DNA from: Plazaster borealis | Taxonomy: Eukaryota; Echinodermata; Asteroidea; Forcipulatida; Labidiasteridae | Assembly: GCA_021014325.1 (NCBI GenBank) | Contig: CM037474.1 | Span: 6,241,130 to 6,305,129 of the forward strand | Reading direction: 5' to 3' | DNA length: 64,000 bases | Shown: positions 23,608-36,459 of the stretch, piece after piece | How positions within the stretch are numbered: the stretch's first letter is position 1 | How the letters are laid out: each line of letters opens with the position of its first letter | Translations under genes and position numbers: made by a program | The notes under the pieces: model-generated | The model's input: the letters and a program-made list of their open reading frames with translations, nothing else | What the model was told of the DNA's origin: nothing | The model's database searches: none

Positions 23608-24181
23608 TAAACTTTTAAAAATTGTAACTTTTTTTATCAGATTAATACCCTCTTTCAGGCACAAATTTAAGAAATAAATCACTACTTATTTAAACTCAGA
23701 AATTACAGCATTTGAAAAACAAGGAATTTATTAAAAGAAATATGAAGAAAATTTATCCAAAATTTTAAAAAGGGTTACAATTTTGTTAACAGTCTTATCT
23801 CTTGCCAAGTCGTTTATTGTACTGGCATACTGATACTATTTTAATCTGATTTTCGGTTGTTTTACCCTCAGAAAAGTCAGTAAATTCGTTATTAAATAGC
23901 CTGAAAAGTCTATTAAAGCCTATATCACATGTACATAGGTCAGCCCTTCTACTCAATAAAATGTTTCTACTTTTTTCCCCAAGGGTCAAATATCATGCCT
24001 GATTATAACAAAATGAATACGCACTCCTTTTTCTTTGATAACAAAACACCATCACCTCTTAAGTTCACTTTCAAGGCTCTGTTAAATAATGTAAATATAG
24101 AAATATAAACTCAAAAGCTTTATATCTACTGCAACTTACAAACCCAAATTTTTGCTTTTTTTTGTTTCACACTCTTTTTAA

Positions 24182-24558
24182 AGGCAAAGTGTACCTTTGG
24201 TTTTTGGTTTTTGTGTTAATCCTATATACATGTACAATTGAAGATATAAACAATAAAACTAACCTGGGAAAATTTCATTCAAAAGGTGGTAGTTTTTTTG
24301 TGATATCGCTGAAAATCTGGAGCGGTTATTTCCACGCAGGAAGAATAATCCCTAAATGGAATACACAATCTGAGAAACGTTTCATGCAGAAATTTTCTTA
24401 GATTGAAATGTTTTTGAATCCCTCTCTCTTAAACCACATTCCTTTCAAGGGAAATGTTTCTCAAAATTATACATTACCATCAGCTGCAGTGCTTCTTACC
24501 AAGTCTGTATTTATGGTCATTAATTTTGGGAGTAATTCCCGAAAGGATACCCCTCCCT
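24182..24558. mobile_element. TTAA MITE family B, diverged copy
   Basis: A 377-bp element with TTAA at both borders, ends AGGCAAAGTGTACC and an inverted partner. Centre subtype is GAAACGTTTCATGCAGAAAT. Confidence 0.82.
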
Positions 24559-25918
24559 TTAAAAATGAATGTTAAACATTCTCTTTAAAGTTGTGGTACT
24601 TTTGATGACCTCATGGAAAACGTTTTAAGGTAAAATGCTGTAATTGTTCAATTGGGTAAAATACCCAGACATTAAATTTGATAAAAATACGCTACTGTGG
24701 GCATTACCCGTCAAACGACCATAAAGCAGGGATAACTTAGAATTGGCTACAATTCAATTAACTCCAGAGACACAAAGTTTTGATTAGATTAAGAGATGAA
24801 TATCCATGTATTATTGAATAAGGTCGTACCACAAACTTAATTACACGCTTTTTGTGTAGGTATTCTTTTCGTCAAGGAAATATAACAAATTGTGAAATGG
24901 CCCTTTCTGCTGGTTTTTATTTGGCGCTGCACGGCTGGGGAAATAAATCCAAGTTCAATAATTGCACTGGGTGGTCTGCCGGCATGTTTGAGTCATTTGT
25001 CAAGAAATAATATATCAATTTGCTCAGCTAAAGGGACATCTTTCTTTTTTTTCTTTTTTTTTTTTGGGGGGGGGGAATTCCTATTTTACTGAAAATTTAA
25101 AATAAAGTGTAAGTTACTATGGAGTGTTGGGATATATTTTATTGAAGAGTGCCTACTGTGCTATCATGATATTCTGAGCTATCTGTATTGCTTAAAATTA
25201 ACATTTGAAGTTGACCTAAATCAGAGCCAAAGTGCCCTCGGAGAGTTAGTCAATTGAGTCGTTTGTCATCGGATATGATGGAATTATACTGAAGGTACCG
25301 TAATTACTTAGAAACTGTTTGTTCTTTCAGGCCCTTTGGAATTGAGTAATTCTCAAAACCCTCCCACAGTTTTAAAGCTTCATTCTTAATGTTTGCCTAA
25401 GGTTTGCTTTGTAAACAAAAGAGTCACCTAAACCATGCCGTACACTGTTTTTCTGTTGCAGTGTTGTTAATTTTATTTTCTTAGTTCCCGATTCAAAATA
25501 AGGAAGTATATTGCTCAGAGCATTCTTGTGTATCTGGAGTGTGATCGATTTGCACTCAATCTGCTTGCGGTACATGAATATGTGAGCCTGGGGTCCCGGC
25601 CCAGATTACAGACAGATATTGGGAGAAGCAATCATTGGTCTCCATTACCTACGGGTTGGAGCTTCTTGCACTAATCTAAATTATCATCACTGGTAGCTCG
25701 CAGTATTAGTAAACAGTCACAAACTGTGTTGTACAAATGAAATCATGGCACTTTGTATGGATTTTTTTTTGTAGTGTTTATTATTTTGTTCGTTTGCACA
25801 AGTAAGCTGGTTTTGGCATGCTGCGGTGTTGAACATTTTTATATCTGCTGGTTTAATTTTCAAAATATCAAGTCCTTTTGTTACATTTATTTCTTCTTCA
25901 CATTTTTTGCTGGCACCT

Positions 25919-26111
25919 GGGCCCAATTTCATAGAGCTGCTTAAGCAGAAAATATTGCTTAACAATTGGCTGCTAAGCAGAAATGAGCAGGATACCAGTC
26001 ACAAATTCTACATGTGACATAGTCGTTTGGCTGGTAACCCTATTCTGGTAAGCATAATTTTGTTGTGCTTAGCTACTTTTTGTGCTCAAGCAGCTCTATG
26101 AAATTGGGCCC
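25919..26111. mobile_element. GGGCCCAATT-type MITE, first of a tandem pair
   Basis: A complete 193-bp palindromic element with GGGCCC at each end. Confidence 0.9.
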
Positions 26112-26112
26112 T

Positions 26113-26301
26113 GGGCCTAACTTCATTGAGCTGCTTAAGTATTGCTTAACAATTTTCTGCTTAGCAGAAATGAGCAGAACACCAGGCACAAATTGTACAT
26201 GTGACATGGTATTTTGGCTGGTTACCTTATTCTGGTAAGCAACATTTTATTGTGCTTAGCTACTTTTTGTGCTTAATAAGCAGCTCTATGAAATTGGGCC
26301 C
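26113..26301. mobile_element. GGGCCCAATT-type MITE, second of a tandem pair
   Basis: A 189-bp element separated from the first by a single T. Its inner deletion differs from the first, so the pair is not a fresh duplication. Confidence 0.88.
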
Positions 26302-26446
26302 TGGGAATCTTTGGGATCCTTGAGCTTGGTCTTATTTTGTGACATCTTTGCTGCAAAGTTTGGACTACAACAGAGATGCTTCGCGCTGAATGCCATACAG
26401 AAGTGAATTAAAACATTTTTGAAAAGTCTAAGATAATCAAAGACCA

Positions 26447-26586
26447 GGGGTCGATTTCACAAAACTCTTCCTAACTTAGGACTAGTCCAAGGCAATGCTG
26501 AGAGATAGGACTAGTCTTAAGTTAAGACCAGTTACTGGTCCTAACTTCAGATAAGACTAGTCTTATCTCTTTGTGAAATCGGCCCC
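26447..26586. mobile_element. GGGGTCGATTTCAC-type MITE
   Basis: A 140-bp palindrome with arms GATTTCACAAA and TTTGTGAAATC and inner ACTAGTCC/GGACCAGT motifs. Confidence 0.8.
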
Positions 26587-27087
26587 TAAGCTTTGGGATC
26601 CTGGAGCTTGGTTATATTTTGTGGCATCTTTGCTGCAAAGTTTGGACTATGACAATGATACTTGTTACACTGAATGCTTCGTTGTGTACAATACCGAATA
26701 CATTGATATCCAACATATCTTGGTTTCCAATGTCACATCAAAGCTATAAACTTAGGGAGTGACGTAGGCATAGATATCTGTAGTTCCCTGTGGCGTAGAT
26801 TGATTTACTGATCTCCCGACACACCATGTCCTCACAGGACAAAAGCTACAGGATTATAAACGGATTACAGGGCAAGACATAGTACTCACGCCAACCAAAT
26901 GTGTGGAGTTGCTGCGATTTTGTTTATCCAAGCCAGGCTAGATCATGATCAGTGAATTGGGAAGGAGTTTAGAGGAATGATTACAGTAATCATGTTGTTG
27001 TTTTTCTGTGGGAGTTAACGGCTCTGATTGTGTACCTCTGTCGCCAGGAACCTTTCGAGCGCCAAAGGGCAAGGGAGTGTAGATCGA

Positions 27088-27192
27088 GTGGAATACGGAA
27101 AAATGCAGTGCTTCTCCGTCCCGTATCCAACAAGGCCGATTTCTGAGTTGGATATGGGATGCAGACGCGCGCTTTATTTTTTCGTATTCCAC
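27088..27192. mobile_element. small foldback with GTGGAATACG ends
   Basis: 105 bp, ends GTGGAATACGGAAAAA and TTTTTTCGTATTCCAC, with internal CCGTATCCAAC/GTTGGATATGGG partners. It ends about 55 bases before the 60-bp minisatellite. Confidence 0.68.
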
Positions 27193-27248
27193 GAGTGCGC
27201 GTGTGATAACGAATTTATCTTCAATTTATCTTCAAGCAAACTTAAACT

Positions 27249-27960
27249 GTTAGAGTGTAGTTTTGTTTCGCGATAGAGAGAGGAGTGGGTTTAAGAATGG
27301 ATCAAATCGTTAGAGTGTAGTTTTGTTTCGCGATAGAGAGAGGATTGGATTTAAGAATGGATCAAATCGTTAGAGTGTAGCGTTGTTTTACGATAAAGAG
27401 AGGATTGGATTTAAGAATGGATCAAATCGTTAGAGTGTAGCGTTGTTTTACGATAGAGAGAGGATTGGATTTAAGAATGGATCAAATCGTTAGAGTGTAG
27501 CGTTGTTTTACGATAGAGAGAGGATTGGATTTAAGAATGGATCAAATCGTTAGAGTGTAGCGTTGTTTTACGATAAAGAGAGGATTGGATTTAAGAATGG
27601 ATCAAATCGTTAGAGTGTAGCGTTGTTTTACAATAGAGAGAGGATTGGATTTAAGAATGGATCAAATCGTTAGAGTGTAGCGTTGTTTTACGATAAAGAG
27701 AGGATTGGATTTAAGAATGGATCAAATCGTTAGAGTGTAGCATTGTTTTACGATAGAGAGAGGATTGGATTTAAGAATGGATCAAATCGTTAGCGTGTAG
27801 CGTTGTTTTACGATAAAGAGAGGATTGGATTTAAGAATGGATTAAACCGTTAGAGTGTAGCGTTGTTTTACGATAGAGAGAGGATTGGATTTAAGAATGG
27901 ATTAAACCGTTAGAGTGTAGTTTTGTTTTGCGATAGATGTGGAGTGGGTTTAAGAATGGA
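27249..27960. repeat. 60-bp minisatellite, twelve copies
   Basis: The unit begins GTTAGAGTGTAGCGTTGTTT and ends AAGAATGGATCAAATC. Copies 3-11 are nearly identical; the outermost copies carry TTTTGTTT instead of CGTTGTTT. Confidence 0.97.
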
Positions 27961-28074
27961 TTTAAGTTTTATGGGTTAAAGGCTTGCTATTACCGCAATA
28001 GTTCAAATGTTATTGTTGTATTCCTTTGGAAGGATTTATGGTTAAGTAAGACAACTCTTCATGACGATTGTTAA

Positions 28075-28494
28075 AGACACTGGACACTATTGGTAATTGT
28101 CAAAGACCAGTCTTCTGACTCTTCTCACTTGGTGTATCTCAACATATGCTTAAAATAACAAACCTGTGAAAATTTGAGCTCAATTGGTCGTCGAAGTTGC
28201 AAGATAATAATGAAAGAAAAAACACCCTTGTCACACGAAGTTGTGTGCTTTCAGATGCTTGATTTCGAGACCTCAAAATCTAATTCTGAGGTCTCGAAAT
28301 CAAATTCGAAAATCTAATTCTGAGGTCTCGAAATCAAATTCGTGGAAAATTACTTCTTTCTCGTAACTACGTTACTTCAGAGGGAGCCGTTTCTCGCAAT
28401 GTTTTATACTATCAACAGCTCCCCATTACTCGTAACCAAGTAAGGTTTTATGCTAATAATTATTTTGAGTAATTATCAATTGTGTCCAGTGCCT
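28075..28494. mobile_element. TTAA MITE family A, copy 3, with enlarged centre
   Basis: This 420-bp copy, flanked by TTAA, has a centre unlike copies 1 and 2: GAGACCTCAAAATC paired with TCTGAGGTCTCGAAATC, the right arm duplicated. The outer 150 bases on each side still match the family. Confidence 0.88.
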
Positions 28495-28538
28495 TTAAGA
28501 GAAGAATGATTAATTAACTCATTATGTTGAATCCAGTT

Positions 28539-28751
28539 CAGGGTTCTCCCGAGGTTTTTTCAAAACTGTGGGGCATTCTGGGCAATTTTTTTTGATGTTT
28601 GGTGTTTTTTCTGGTTTTCAAAGCCCTACTGTGCAATTTGAAACATTCTATATGGTTTTCTTTTCATGTTTTTTTTGTGAAACTGTTGTATTATTATTAT
28701 TAAATTTGAGTATCGGCCCGATAAGATAGCTTGTGCGTGGGTAGAACCCTG
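28539..28751. mobile_element. hAT-like MITE, single-unit copy
   Basis: A 213-bp copy from CAGGGTTCTCCCGAGG to GGTAGAACCCTG, flanked by CAGTT at 28534-28538 and 28752-28756. Confidence 0.8.
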
Positions 28752-29446
28752 CAGTTTGTTATTTGCATGGCTGGTCTTGTTTTTAAACAACCATAGTTTG
28801 TGTAGCTCTGTTTTGCATGTACATAGACAAGAAGGCCTACTGTAACTACCAGGTACCAAGAAATACACAAAATCAACAACGTCTTCATCCTCCACCACCC
28901 AAAAAAGGATGTAGGGTGGTCGGAGAGAAATTCAATTCAACTAACTCTTTTTTTACGCGCCAATCATTTAAATACCTTCAGAAAAATAGTTGTAAAACAA
29001 AAAATAAAGATCGCATGGCCACACAGTTTTCAGAATGGGAAAGAGGACTCTTGAGGGTGCTATTGACCTGAGGTTTTTGTTTTTGGTTTCCATTTGCAAA
29101 AAAAACCGAGTAACAATTAATGTGTCCATACGATCAATTTATCACTAATATAAATGGTGCATGAAAGGGTAAAAAGGTTCCTATCTTAAGCCATGAGTTT
29201 TTGCCTCGTCCCGAATGATAATATGACCTCTTTGCAGAAAAATTATTAATTTCATTAGGGTAGCTTGTTACATTGATGCGCCATTAGTACAATAACTTCT
29301 CCAAGCCTGTCAGAACAATATTTGCTCTATGCCATTAAAGCATTCCTCTACCTACTAATTAAGGTTGAGATGTACCTACGCTTCAGCAGTCGTTAACTCT
29401 CAGGCTTGATACTCTGTCACAGGTTTTTTCTTCTTTCTTGGACATT

Positions 29447-29586
29447 TTAATAGATGTTAAATTTGCATCGGGGATAAAGAATATTATATTTGGTTTTACC
29501 AGTACACCGATGTGTGTAAAGCACTGTATACTCAGTACTTTCCCCGAGTCCTGTGAAAAAAACACCACACATTACTCGGGTGGGAT
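29447..29586 (-). mobile_element. tRNA-derived SINE, fourth family, head lost
   Basis: It contains ATGTTAAATTTGCATCGGGG and CACCGATGTGTGTAAAGCAC, and stops just inside the B box. Confidence 0.75.
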
Positions 29587-29589
29587 TTG

Positions 29590-29919
29590 AAGTAATATGG
29601 TTTGGAACAATTTTTACCCCGAAACATTTGATTCTGAGAAACGATTTATTCATGAACCGTTTCTCACATTTCTGAGGGTCAACGTCCGTTCGCGAATGCT
29701 GCGGCCAGAGATGCACCGCTGGTACCCGCTGTCACACCGCTAAACGTGGATGGATTGGATATTCTTGTGAAAATACAGTGACAGTTTTTTAATGTTTTCT
29801 CAGCAAGTAGACACTGTATTCAGCTGAAAGTTTCACATGTGACTTTCATTGTATCTGTCTTTATAAGTTTGCCTATAAACAAGCATTATGTTGACATAAA
29901 CTAATCTTTGAGCCTACCT
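29590..29919. mobile_element. TTAA MITE family E, longer copy
   Basis: It shares the right half with 9250-9487, ends before TTAA at 29920, and has a central imperfect palindrome TGAGAAACGATTTATTCATG pairing with CCGTTTCTCA. Confidence 0.7.
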
Positions 29920-30090
29920 TTAAGCATTTGTTGCTGAAACTGAGGGTGGAATTCTAAATTGACTCTATGTAGCATCCTGCTTCATGTTATTCTAATAACT
30001 CAATATTTACAGAGTCAATAAGAGATAGCATTTAAGTTCTACCACTGCACTGTATATTCACCTCCCTACTGTGTACCCTTTTTCACTTAT

Positions 30091-30510
30091 CTAAACATTC
30101 GACACGTTTGTTCCCTCTCTTTCTCCTTGGGCCTTGGAACGTAAAGCGCAGCCCACCAAGCGTATCAAAGCATCCAAGGCGGAGCCAACTTGCCCAGAGG
30201 GGGGTGCTCCATCGCTGAACATGCGTGCCGAAAAATGCATTTCGGATATGAAATTTGAGGGGCGGTGTAAACCCGTAGAAATAGATCTCAGGTATATGAG
30301 TACTGGGACTGTGCTAGTCCATCGATTGGGGCCCAGGGCTGGCATCGCGTTTCTTAGACTCTGTGTCCATCTAGTGATGGTTAGACACACGTTGATGTAT
30401 CCAGTGACAGATAGCGTGTCGCACAGACACATTTTACCCATCTGAAGCCAAATAGATGAAGCAGGACTTGCATGCCAACGTTCACATGTACATCTCGGGG
30501 CCTTTTTCAT
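30091..30510. other. GC-richer segment open on both strands
   Basis: The plus strand has a 103-residue and the minus strand a 139-residue frame. Neither matches a family I know. The base composition differs from the neighbouring AT-rich intron, so it may be a piece of a retrocopy or of an old transposon. Confidence 0.3.
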
Positions 30511-31474
30511 ATTAAAACCACTGCTGTGTGGATCTTGTCAATAAAAGCCCAGCACTATGCCCCCTTGGCATGAATAAAAATTGATGTTTTTATAATAACA
30601 GTCAACTCGGTGGATGTCTTGTGTTATTGAGATTTTGTATTCTTGCAAGTGTCTTCTGAGACTCTATCAGAGCGAATGTCTTATGTACATGTATGTCTAA
30701 ACATGTCTTGCACATCCACTCAGCCTTTTGAATTGTTGATAGCAACCAAATTTTCTAAATTATCCAATAGTTAATTGCAATTATAGAAAAACCTTGTCAC
30801 ATCGATATTCTGAAACATTTTTTGTGCCCACACCAGCGGTATTATTTTTCAGAACTTTTTGGGGCTTCTTGAGTAAACATTTCCTTTGAAAATATCGTTG
30901 CCACAATGAAACTTTGACTTCTTGACAAAGGAAATACAACAAAGGTTCTCATAATTAGCTCTGGGATTTGATGTTGTCGTGTGAGAAAATTTAGTAGACA
31001 TTCACCGTGTTTCGCAGAACCTCAGCTGTGAGCCACAGCCAAAATCCTGTCATGGTATGCTGGAATCTCGGAACGCTTGGACTAACCTCCCAATGCGCCG
31101 ATTATTATGACAAATAATGGTGGCACCCTGTCCACTTAAACTAGGGTGTCTTTTTAGCTTTTAATGCATTCGATTTCGTTTTCGTGTACAACACATCATT
31201 TCGTTTTTCTAATTCAGATTCATTTCAGTTATTCTATTTCATTTATAGGCATTCAAGACTACACTTTTACCATTCTTAAGTTGAATTTTTACTTCCTATT
31301 TACACCCTATGTTTACACTTGATGAAATTGAATGGTTGACTAGCTCTTGCTGCTGGCTTTCATGAAATTGAATGAATCTTGCGGCCTAGTGAAATTGAAT
31401 GATCTTATTTGACCAGTGAATGCTAAACTGGTGAAATTGAATTACTCCTTTTGACAAGGACTCTATTATGACAA

Positions 31475-31807
31475 ATGATGGTTGCAGCCTGTCCATTTTT
31501 TGTTTGCCACATTTGTACAACAACAGGACAACGGTCTGGAATCGGGGGTTACAATATAACCCTCGGAAAGGGATTTTACAAGGGATGTTTTCCAGAACCT
31601 TTCGTCCCTCTTTGTATGGGTGAAACCAAGCATACAATGGTAGGTGTCTGCTTCAACATACACACTGGAAAGTCTGGGTGGATAAAAACGTCAGCCGTCG
31701 GCTGTCAGCAAAAAGTTGAGGAAAATCCAAAGTTCTTCCGGGCGTACAACAAATGTCTGCCATATACGTGTCAACAAAACTTGAGGGAAACTTGTCAGCC
31801 GACGTGA
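31475..31807 (+). other. cysteine-rich open frame of unknown nature
   Basis: 110 residues with about ten cysteines, ending LPYTCQQNLRETCQPT. No signal peptide, and no family is recognised. It is preceded by a segment (TATGACAAATGATGG) that repeats one at 31107. It could be chance. Confidence 0.25.
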
Positions 31808-33985
31808 AATGATTAAGGGATAAGAAGTTGTTTGTGAAGAACCTATCACCTTGAGAAAATATTAACTCTTAAATGTACAACACACTGCCTGGGAAGCAGC
31901 TGTACAAATATTGCGCTTTAAACATACCAAAACAGTCATTGTTAGGGGCTGTTTTCTCAAAAAATGTGGAAGTGTTGAGGGCCTACTTGATGAGATGTTT
32001 AAAGGATTTACATCATGGCACGATACTTGAAAACTTTTTATAATATCACTGGTTAACCACCAAGCTCAACTTTGTTAATGTCATTTGTCAATTTCATGCA
32101 AAAATATCTAGCAGCGCCAAGCTAGGGTAAAATTGTAGGGGGGGTGGCACAAGGGGGTGCACCATTTTTTCTAGGTGGCACATCTAGCCAATTAAAACTG
32201 TAGTTTCCGTTTGTATTTGTTTTAAACAAGCCCCTTTTTAGCGCTCTTGTTATGCCGTTTACTATTTTGATCAGATAATCTGACGTGAGTGTAAAAAGAG
32301 TGTGGGTGTGGTACCAGTGCTGGCTGATGAGGATGAAATAAAACATATGTAGACCTTTCTCTTTTGGGCTTATGGCTAAACTAAGAGCTCATAAGCGAAC
32401 AGTAGCGTTGTGTAAAGCAGATGAGGATAGAAGAAACTTGAAGAAAACTGGGTAGGGCCACAGTGTACAAATATGTAACACTGTCTTTAGCCCTTTTCAC
32501 ACGATCCCCCAAAAAACCTAGACGAATTTTACGAGCGCGGATTGTTTGCTTCTCATCTCATGCTTCAGAGATTTCGCAAGCTTTCACATGAAACCAGGTA
32601 ATACATTGACCAACATACCATGCGACAAGAAGACAAATATAGCTGGTTACCACTGCACTATCTAGTTTTCCTTCTTAATCATCACTAGTACCAGTGAAAT
32701 GATGACGTATCGCGTACATGTTTTGAGCGCACTGCATTCCGGCTCAGATTGTTAGCGTGACGCGCATTAAAAAAAAGAGAAGTGCACACATTCATATGAT
32801 AAGACCGCTTTCGCAAGAAACGCCCGACAATAAACAATGGATCGTTTCACACGAGGGAGTGTACGGGTTCATTGCGAAAAATTCCGCTAGCTTAAGTTTT
32901 TGTCGTAGGTCTGTACCTGACTACAAAATTTCATAATGTTTGAGACAATTTCGCAAGGAATGTAGAACATGTACAAAATTGTTGTCCTTTCACATGAAGC
33001 TCACAAAGAGAATAATTGAAGAGAGCTTATTTTGATCACTGACATGCTGATCATTTTATAGCTCTGTCCTATGGGGGTAAGGGACAAGGAACTAAGTTGG
33101 ACTAGAATGTGTGGTCCGGATAAACAAAAGTTGATTCTGCAATTTGGGGTATTAAGAAAGATTTGTTTGAGGGAAGGGTGGGAACCCTTGGGGGGAACCC
33201 ATGTGAAACGTCATTAGAAGCCAGAATCTTGGCTTACAGTACCTTTATTAAAACGGAATCTCGTGTCTTACGAGAATATATCTATCAGATGCTCCTGAGT
33301 TAAGCCAAGCCAAGATCCTGACAATAAACCAGCTATTTTAATTTCCCCTCGTAATTGCCTTGGGAAATGTCACTGATAAGGAATATTCTTGGGCTTTTCC
33401 TGGTAGCGTTTGATATATATTGGTCACGTACCACAGACCATTATTAAAAATGGTGGGGGGAAAACCAACGAAATAGCCCCCGGAGGAAGCGAGACCACGG
33501 TCTCATCAATTTAAGCAGATAAAATAGACGTGACAAGTATCCTCTTTCAATGTGTTCCTCTATTTTTACGTAAAGAAAAACTTGATTGACATGGAAATTT
33601 ATAGGCTTTGTAAGCAAGATGTTGTCATATTTGAACAGAAAATTTTGCTTTGACGAGGGGAGGTTACTCTAGGATGTTACAAGCTATCTGCTTTCTGATA
33701 AAACCACACCATCGTTTAGAACGCGGATGCTTGAGTGGCATTGTATAGATACAATAACAAACGTAGAGCTGCAGACTTTATTAATTTTTGTCATTTTGAA
33801 CATGAGCCCCTCCAGTCCCAACCATGGTAGTTGAAGCACTTGCTCTACTGAAGGACTGAGAACACTGTCCTGGATATTCCACTTAGTATTCTGAATATTT
33901 TGCCTTTGTCAGGGTATTATATATTCTTATTCTGTAGTGTTTAAGAAACTTATTTACCCATTGCTCTGGGTACCAAAATTACTGT
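31808..33985. other. intronic DNA, nothing recognised
   Basis: No repeat family with a second copy in the window and no convincing frame. Confidence 0.45.
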
Positions 33986-33989
33986 GGTG

Positions 33990-34405
33990 GGGGAAGAATG
34001 AATCTTCCCATAAAAATGCCACGTTAATCTGGAGGTCACAGGTTCAAGTCCTGCTCTGGTAATTTTTTCTATGTTCAACCCAGGAGTATTTAAAATTTAC
34101 CCAGTCAATTTCCCTTGTGGTTTATTGCTTGTTATTTGAAATAAAAAGTCACATCCTCTTAAGGTGATCCCTCTGCTGCCGCTTCCCAGGTATCGTAAAC
34201 TTGGGTGTGATCCCTGGCTATATGGCAGTGACATGTTGAATGGCTTCTGACTAGCACCCCCCCCCCCCCCCCCCGAACAAAAATATTGACAAAATAGGGA
34301 TACCACTAACATTAGGGCTAGATAGCGCAGTTGGTAGAGTGCATGCTAATCTGAAGGTGTTCAAGTCCCACTTTAGTCAATTTTTCCTTATTCAACCCAA
34401 AAGTA
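33990..34405 (+). mobile_element. SINE with a leader, partial copy plus longer copy
   Basis: A fragment at 34005-34080 (CACGTTAATCTGGAGGTCAC) is followed at 34245-34405 by a copy with a poly(C) run, the leader TATTGACAAAATAGGG, and a tRNA-like GATAGCGCAGTTGGTAGAG. Confidence 0.68.
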
Positions 34406-35468
34406 TAGACATTTAAATAACATAATATGCTGTTGGTATTGCACTGTGACACAGCTTTGTGTCTGTCTCAGGTTTGGCTTTTTATTCAGTGAATATTTTG
34501 ATAGCATTTTTATGCGGCGTCTCATGGGACAAAATGAGGACATTCAATATCAAGTCTGTAATTTATTTGTAACTGACATTTTATTCAGTGTTGTGGGGTG
34601 TGTCGTTAGGGAACGTTGATATTTATAGTTATTGAAGTTTATATCAACAGAAGATATAACTCCCAGTCGTGTCCTTGCATGTCGGTCGGTCGGTTGGTCG
34701 TATGCATCAGTCTGATCATGTTGGTATCCATGTCACTGGTATCACATTAAGCCTAATGGCATGTAGTCATACAGCTAGCTCTAGATGTGTATGCAGGGCA
34801 ACGGCGATAGAGTTTCATTTGTATCTCGCATGTAAAATCTGATTGTGATTGATTTGGAATGAAAAACGCTGGCTCGGAGGCCTGTTGGCGCGCAGATTTA
34901 TGTTCAATGAAGAGACATGCACTCTATGCATTGATCATTCTATTTGGGTTTGCAGTTTGCACTTTCCATGTCTGTCTCCGCATTTCAAGAGACAATTTTT
35001 GTTATCATTTGTTTTCCTTTCTGAATTCAAAGTTTAAAAGGGTTCTTTTTATTTATAGAGTAATCAAACTTGACTTTTTGCGTTTGTATTTACTCAGTAT
35101 ATGGTAGCTGGATATAGTATAACATTATGAATAATAAGCTATTTGGTTTTGACAAGCTTGGAAGGGAAGTTCAAAGATTGGCCTTGGGGGAGACTTCCTG
35201 AAAAGTACAATGCTGAATTTGCGAATACAAACCAATCAACTTTGAACTCCTATTTATGTCAAGAAACCATTGCAAAGACAAGCATTTCGATTTAAATTTA
35301 TGCAAAGAAAGCATTTGAAAGACAAGCATTTCAATTTAAATCTACCTATTTGATAACATTAGGAGAGAAAGCAAATGTTTTTAAACCTAAAAAGTTTAGG
35401 ACGTCATTCAACAAATCTACTTCCAAAACAAAACAATCATTCTTTTCACATTTATAAATGTAAATTAA

Positions 35469-36455
35469 CTCTTTCAGTGCCCGCTTTTTTTGGTTCCATT
35501 TTTAACCTAATGAGTGCCCAGCTTTTTGAGGTTTTTCGAAATTCTGTATAACAAAAGTAATAAATAAGTCTTTCTCCTCAAACAAAATGTATCTTGCTGA
35601 TTTTTGTTGCCTTGTGGTACATCCCAAAGTCAATAGCATTTCTTGAGTAATAATGCCCTCTCGAGATAACCTTTTTGAGTACATACAAAATATGGTACAT
35701 GTACGATAATGGCACTTTCGGAATACATAAAATAGATGACGATGTCTGCTTACTTTGTAAACAAGTTAATGAAACTATTGAACATCTGTTTATAGAGTGC
35801 AACAAATGCTATAATGCTTGGTTATTTGTAGAAAATATCATCAAAAAGTACTTAGGCAATCCGCATTTTTATCTATTTGATTGTGCTAGAATTCTTGGTA
35901 TTCACATTACAGACGATGTAGTTTTACTTTTAATTGTTAAATTGCATAAAATTATTTGGAATATTCGATGTGAAGTATCGATAAAAGGTAGTAATGATCA
36001 CGCTGATATTCTTAAAGTTTACAAAAGAAAACTGAAAAATTTCATTCTAATGGAAAACATCAGATTATGTGAAGAGGCCTTTCACCAAACTTATGTTAAA
36101 AACAGTGCTTTGTGCTATTTCGAAAACGACAAGCTTAAATTTTCCTTCTGATGTTCAATAATTAGTCTTCTGTTTGATATTTGAGTAATATTGTGCAGTT
36201 AGTTTTTGTTCTGTTTTCATTTTTTTAAATTGCCCACCAATTTTATTTGTTGATGTCCTTGTAAGTTATTTTCTTTTTCAAATGTTCAACATTTGCATGT
36301 GTTCTTTTTGCTTTCCGTATGTTTTTGTACCTTCTGTTGTAAATAGGGAATGATTGATGTCAATAAACAGAGTTTAACTCCACTTGAAAAAAAAAAGAAA
36401 AAAAAGAAAAGAAAAAAAGATAGATCGTACATGTACGACCTTGTCACTGAAAGAG
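35469..36455. mobile_element. TTAA-flanked MITE (ACTCTTTCAGTG ends) split by a LINE tail
   Basis: Its left end reads TTAACTCTTTCAGTG and its right end CACTGAAAGAGTTAA, a perfect 15-base inverted repeat that includes the TTAA target. About 240 bases belong to the MITE; the rest is the LINE tail inserted inside it. Confidence 0.85.
35707..36426 (+). mobile_element. 5'-truncated LINE tail with zf-RVT-like C-terminus, poly(A) and 12-bp target duplication
   Basis: The plus strand encodes about 148 residues with C-x2-C (CLLCKQ), E-H-L-F-I-E-C and a following Trp, the pattern of the zinc-knuckle (zf-RVT) domain at the end of L1/Tx1-type reverse transcriptases. A stop at 36151 is followed by a 3' UTR with AATAAA at 36362-36367 and an A-rich tail. 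The insert is flanked by a perfect 12-base direct repeat, GTACATGTACGA, at 35695-35706 and 36427-36438. The apparent start codon at 35675 lies in the host sequence and is accidental. Confidence 0.88.
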
Positions 36456-36459
36456 TTAA

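Noticed and set aside
35675..35706. Start of a 158-residue protein
   Set aside because: The first codons lie in the host MITE, upstream of the LINE insertion and its target duplication, so the start is accidental.
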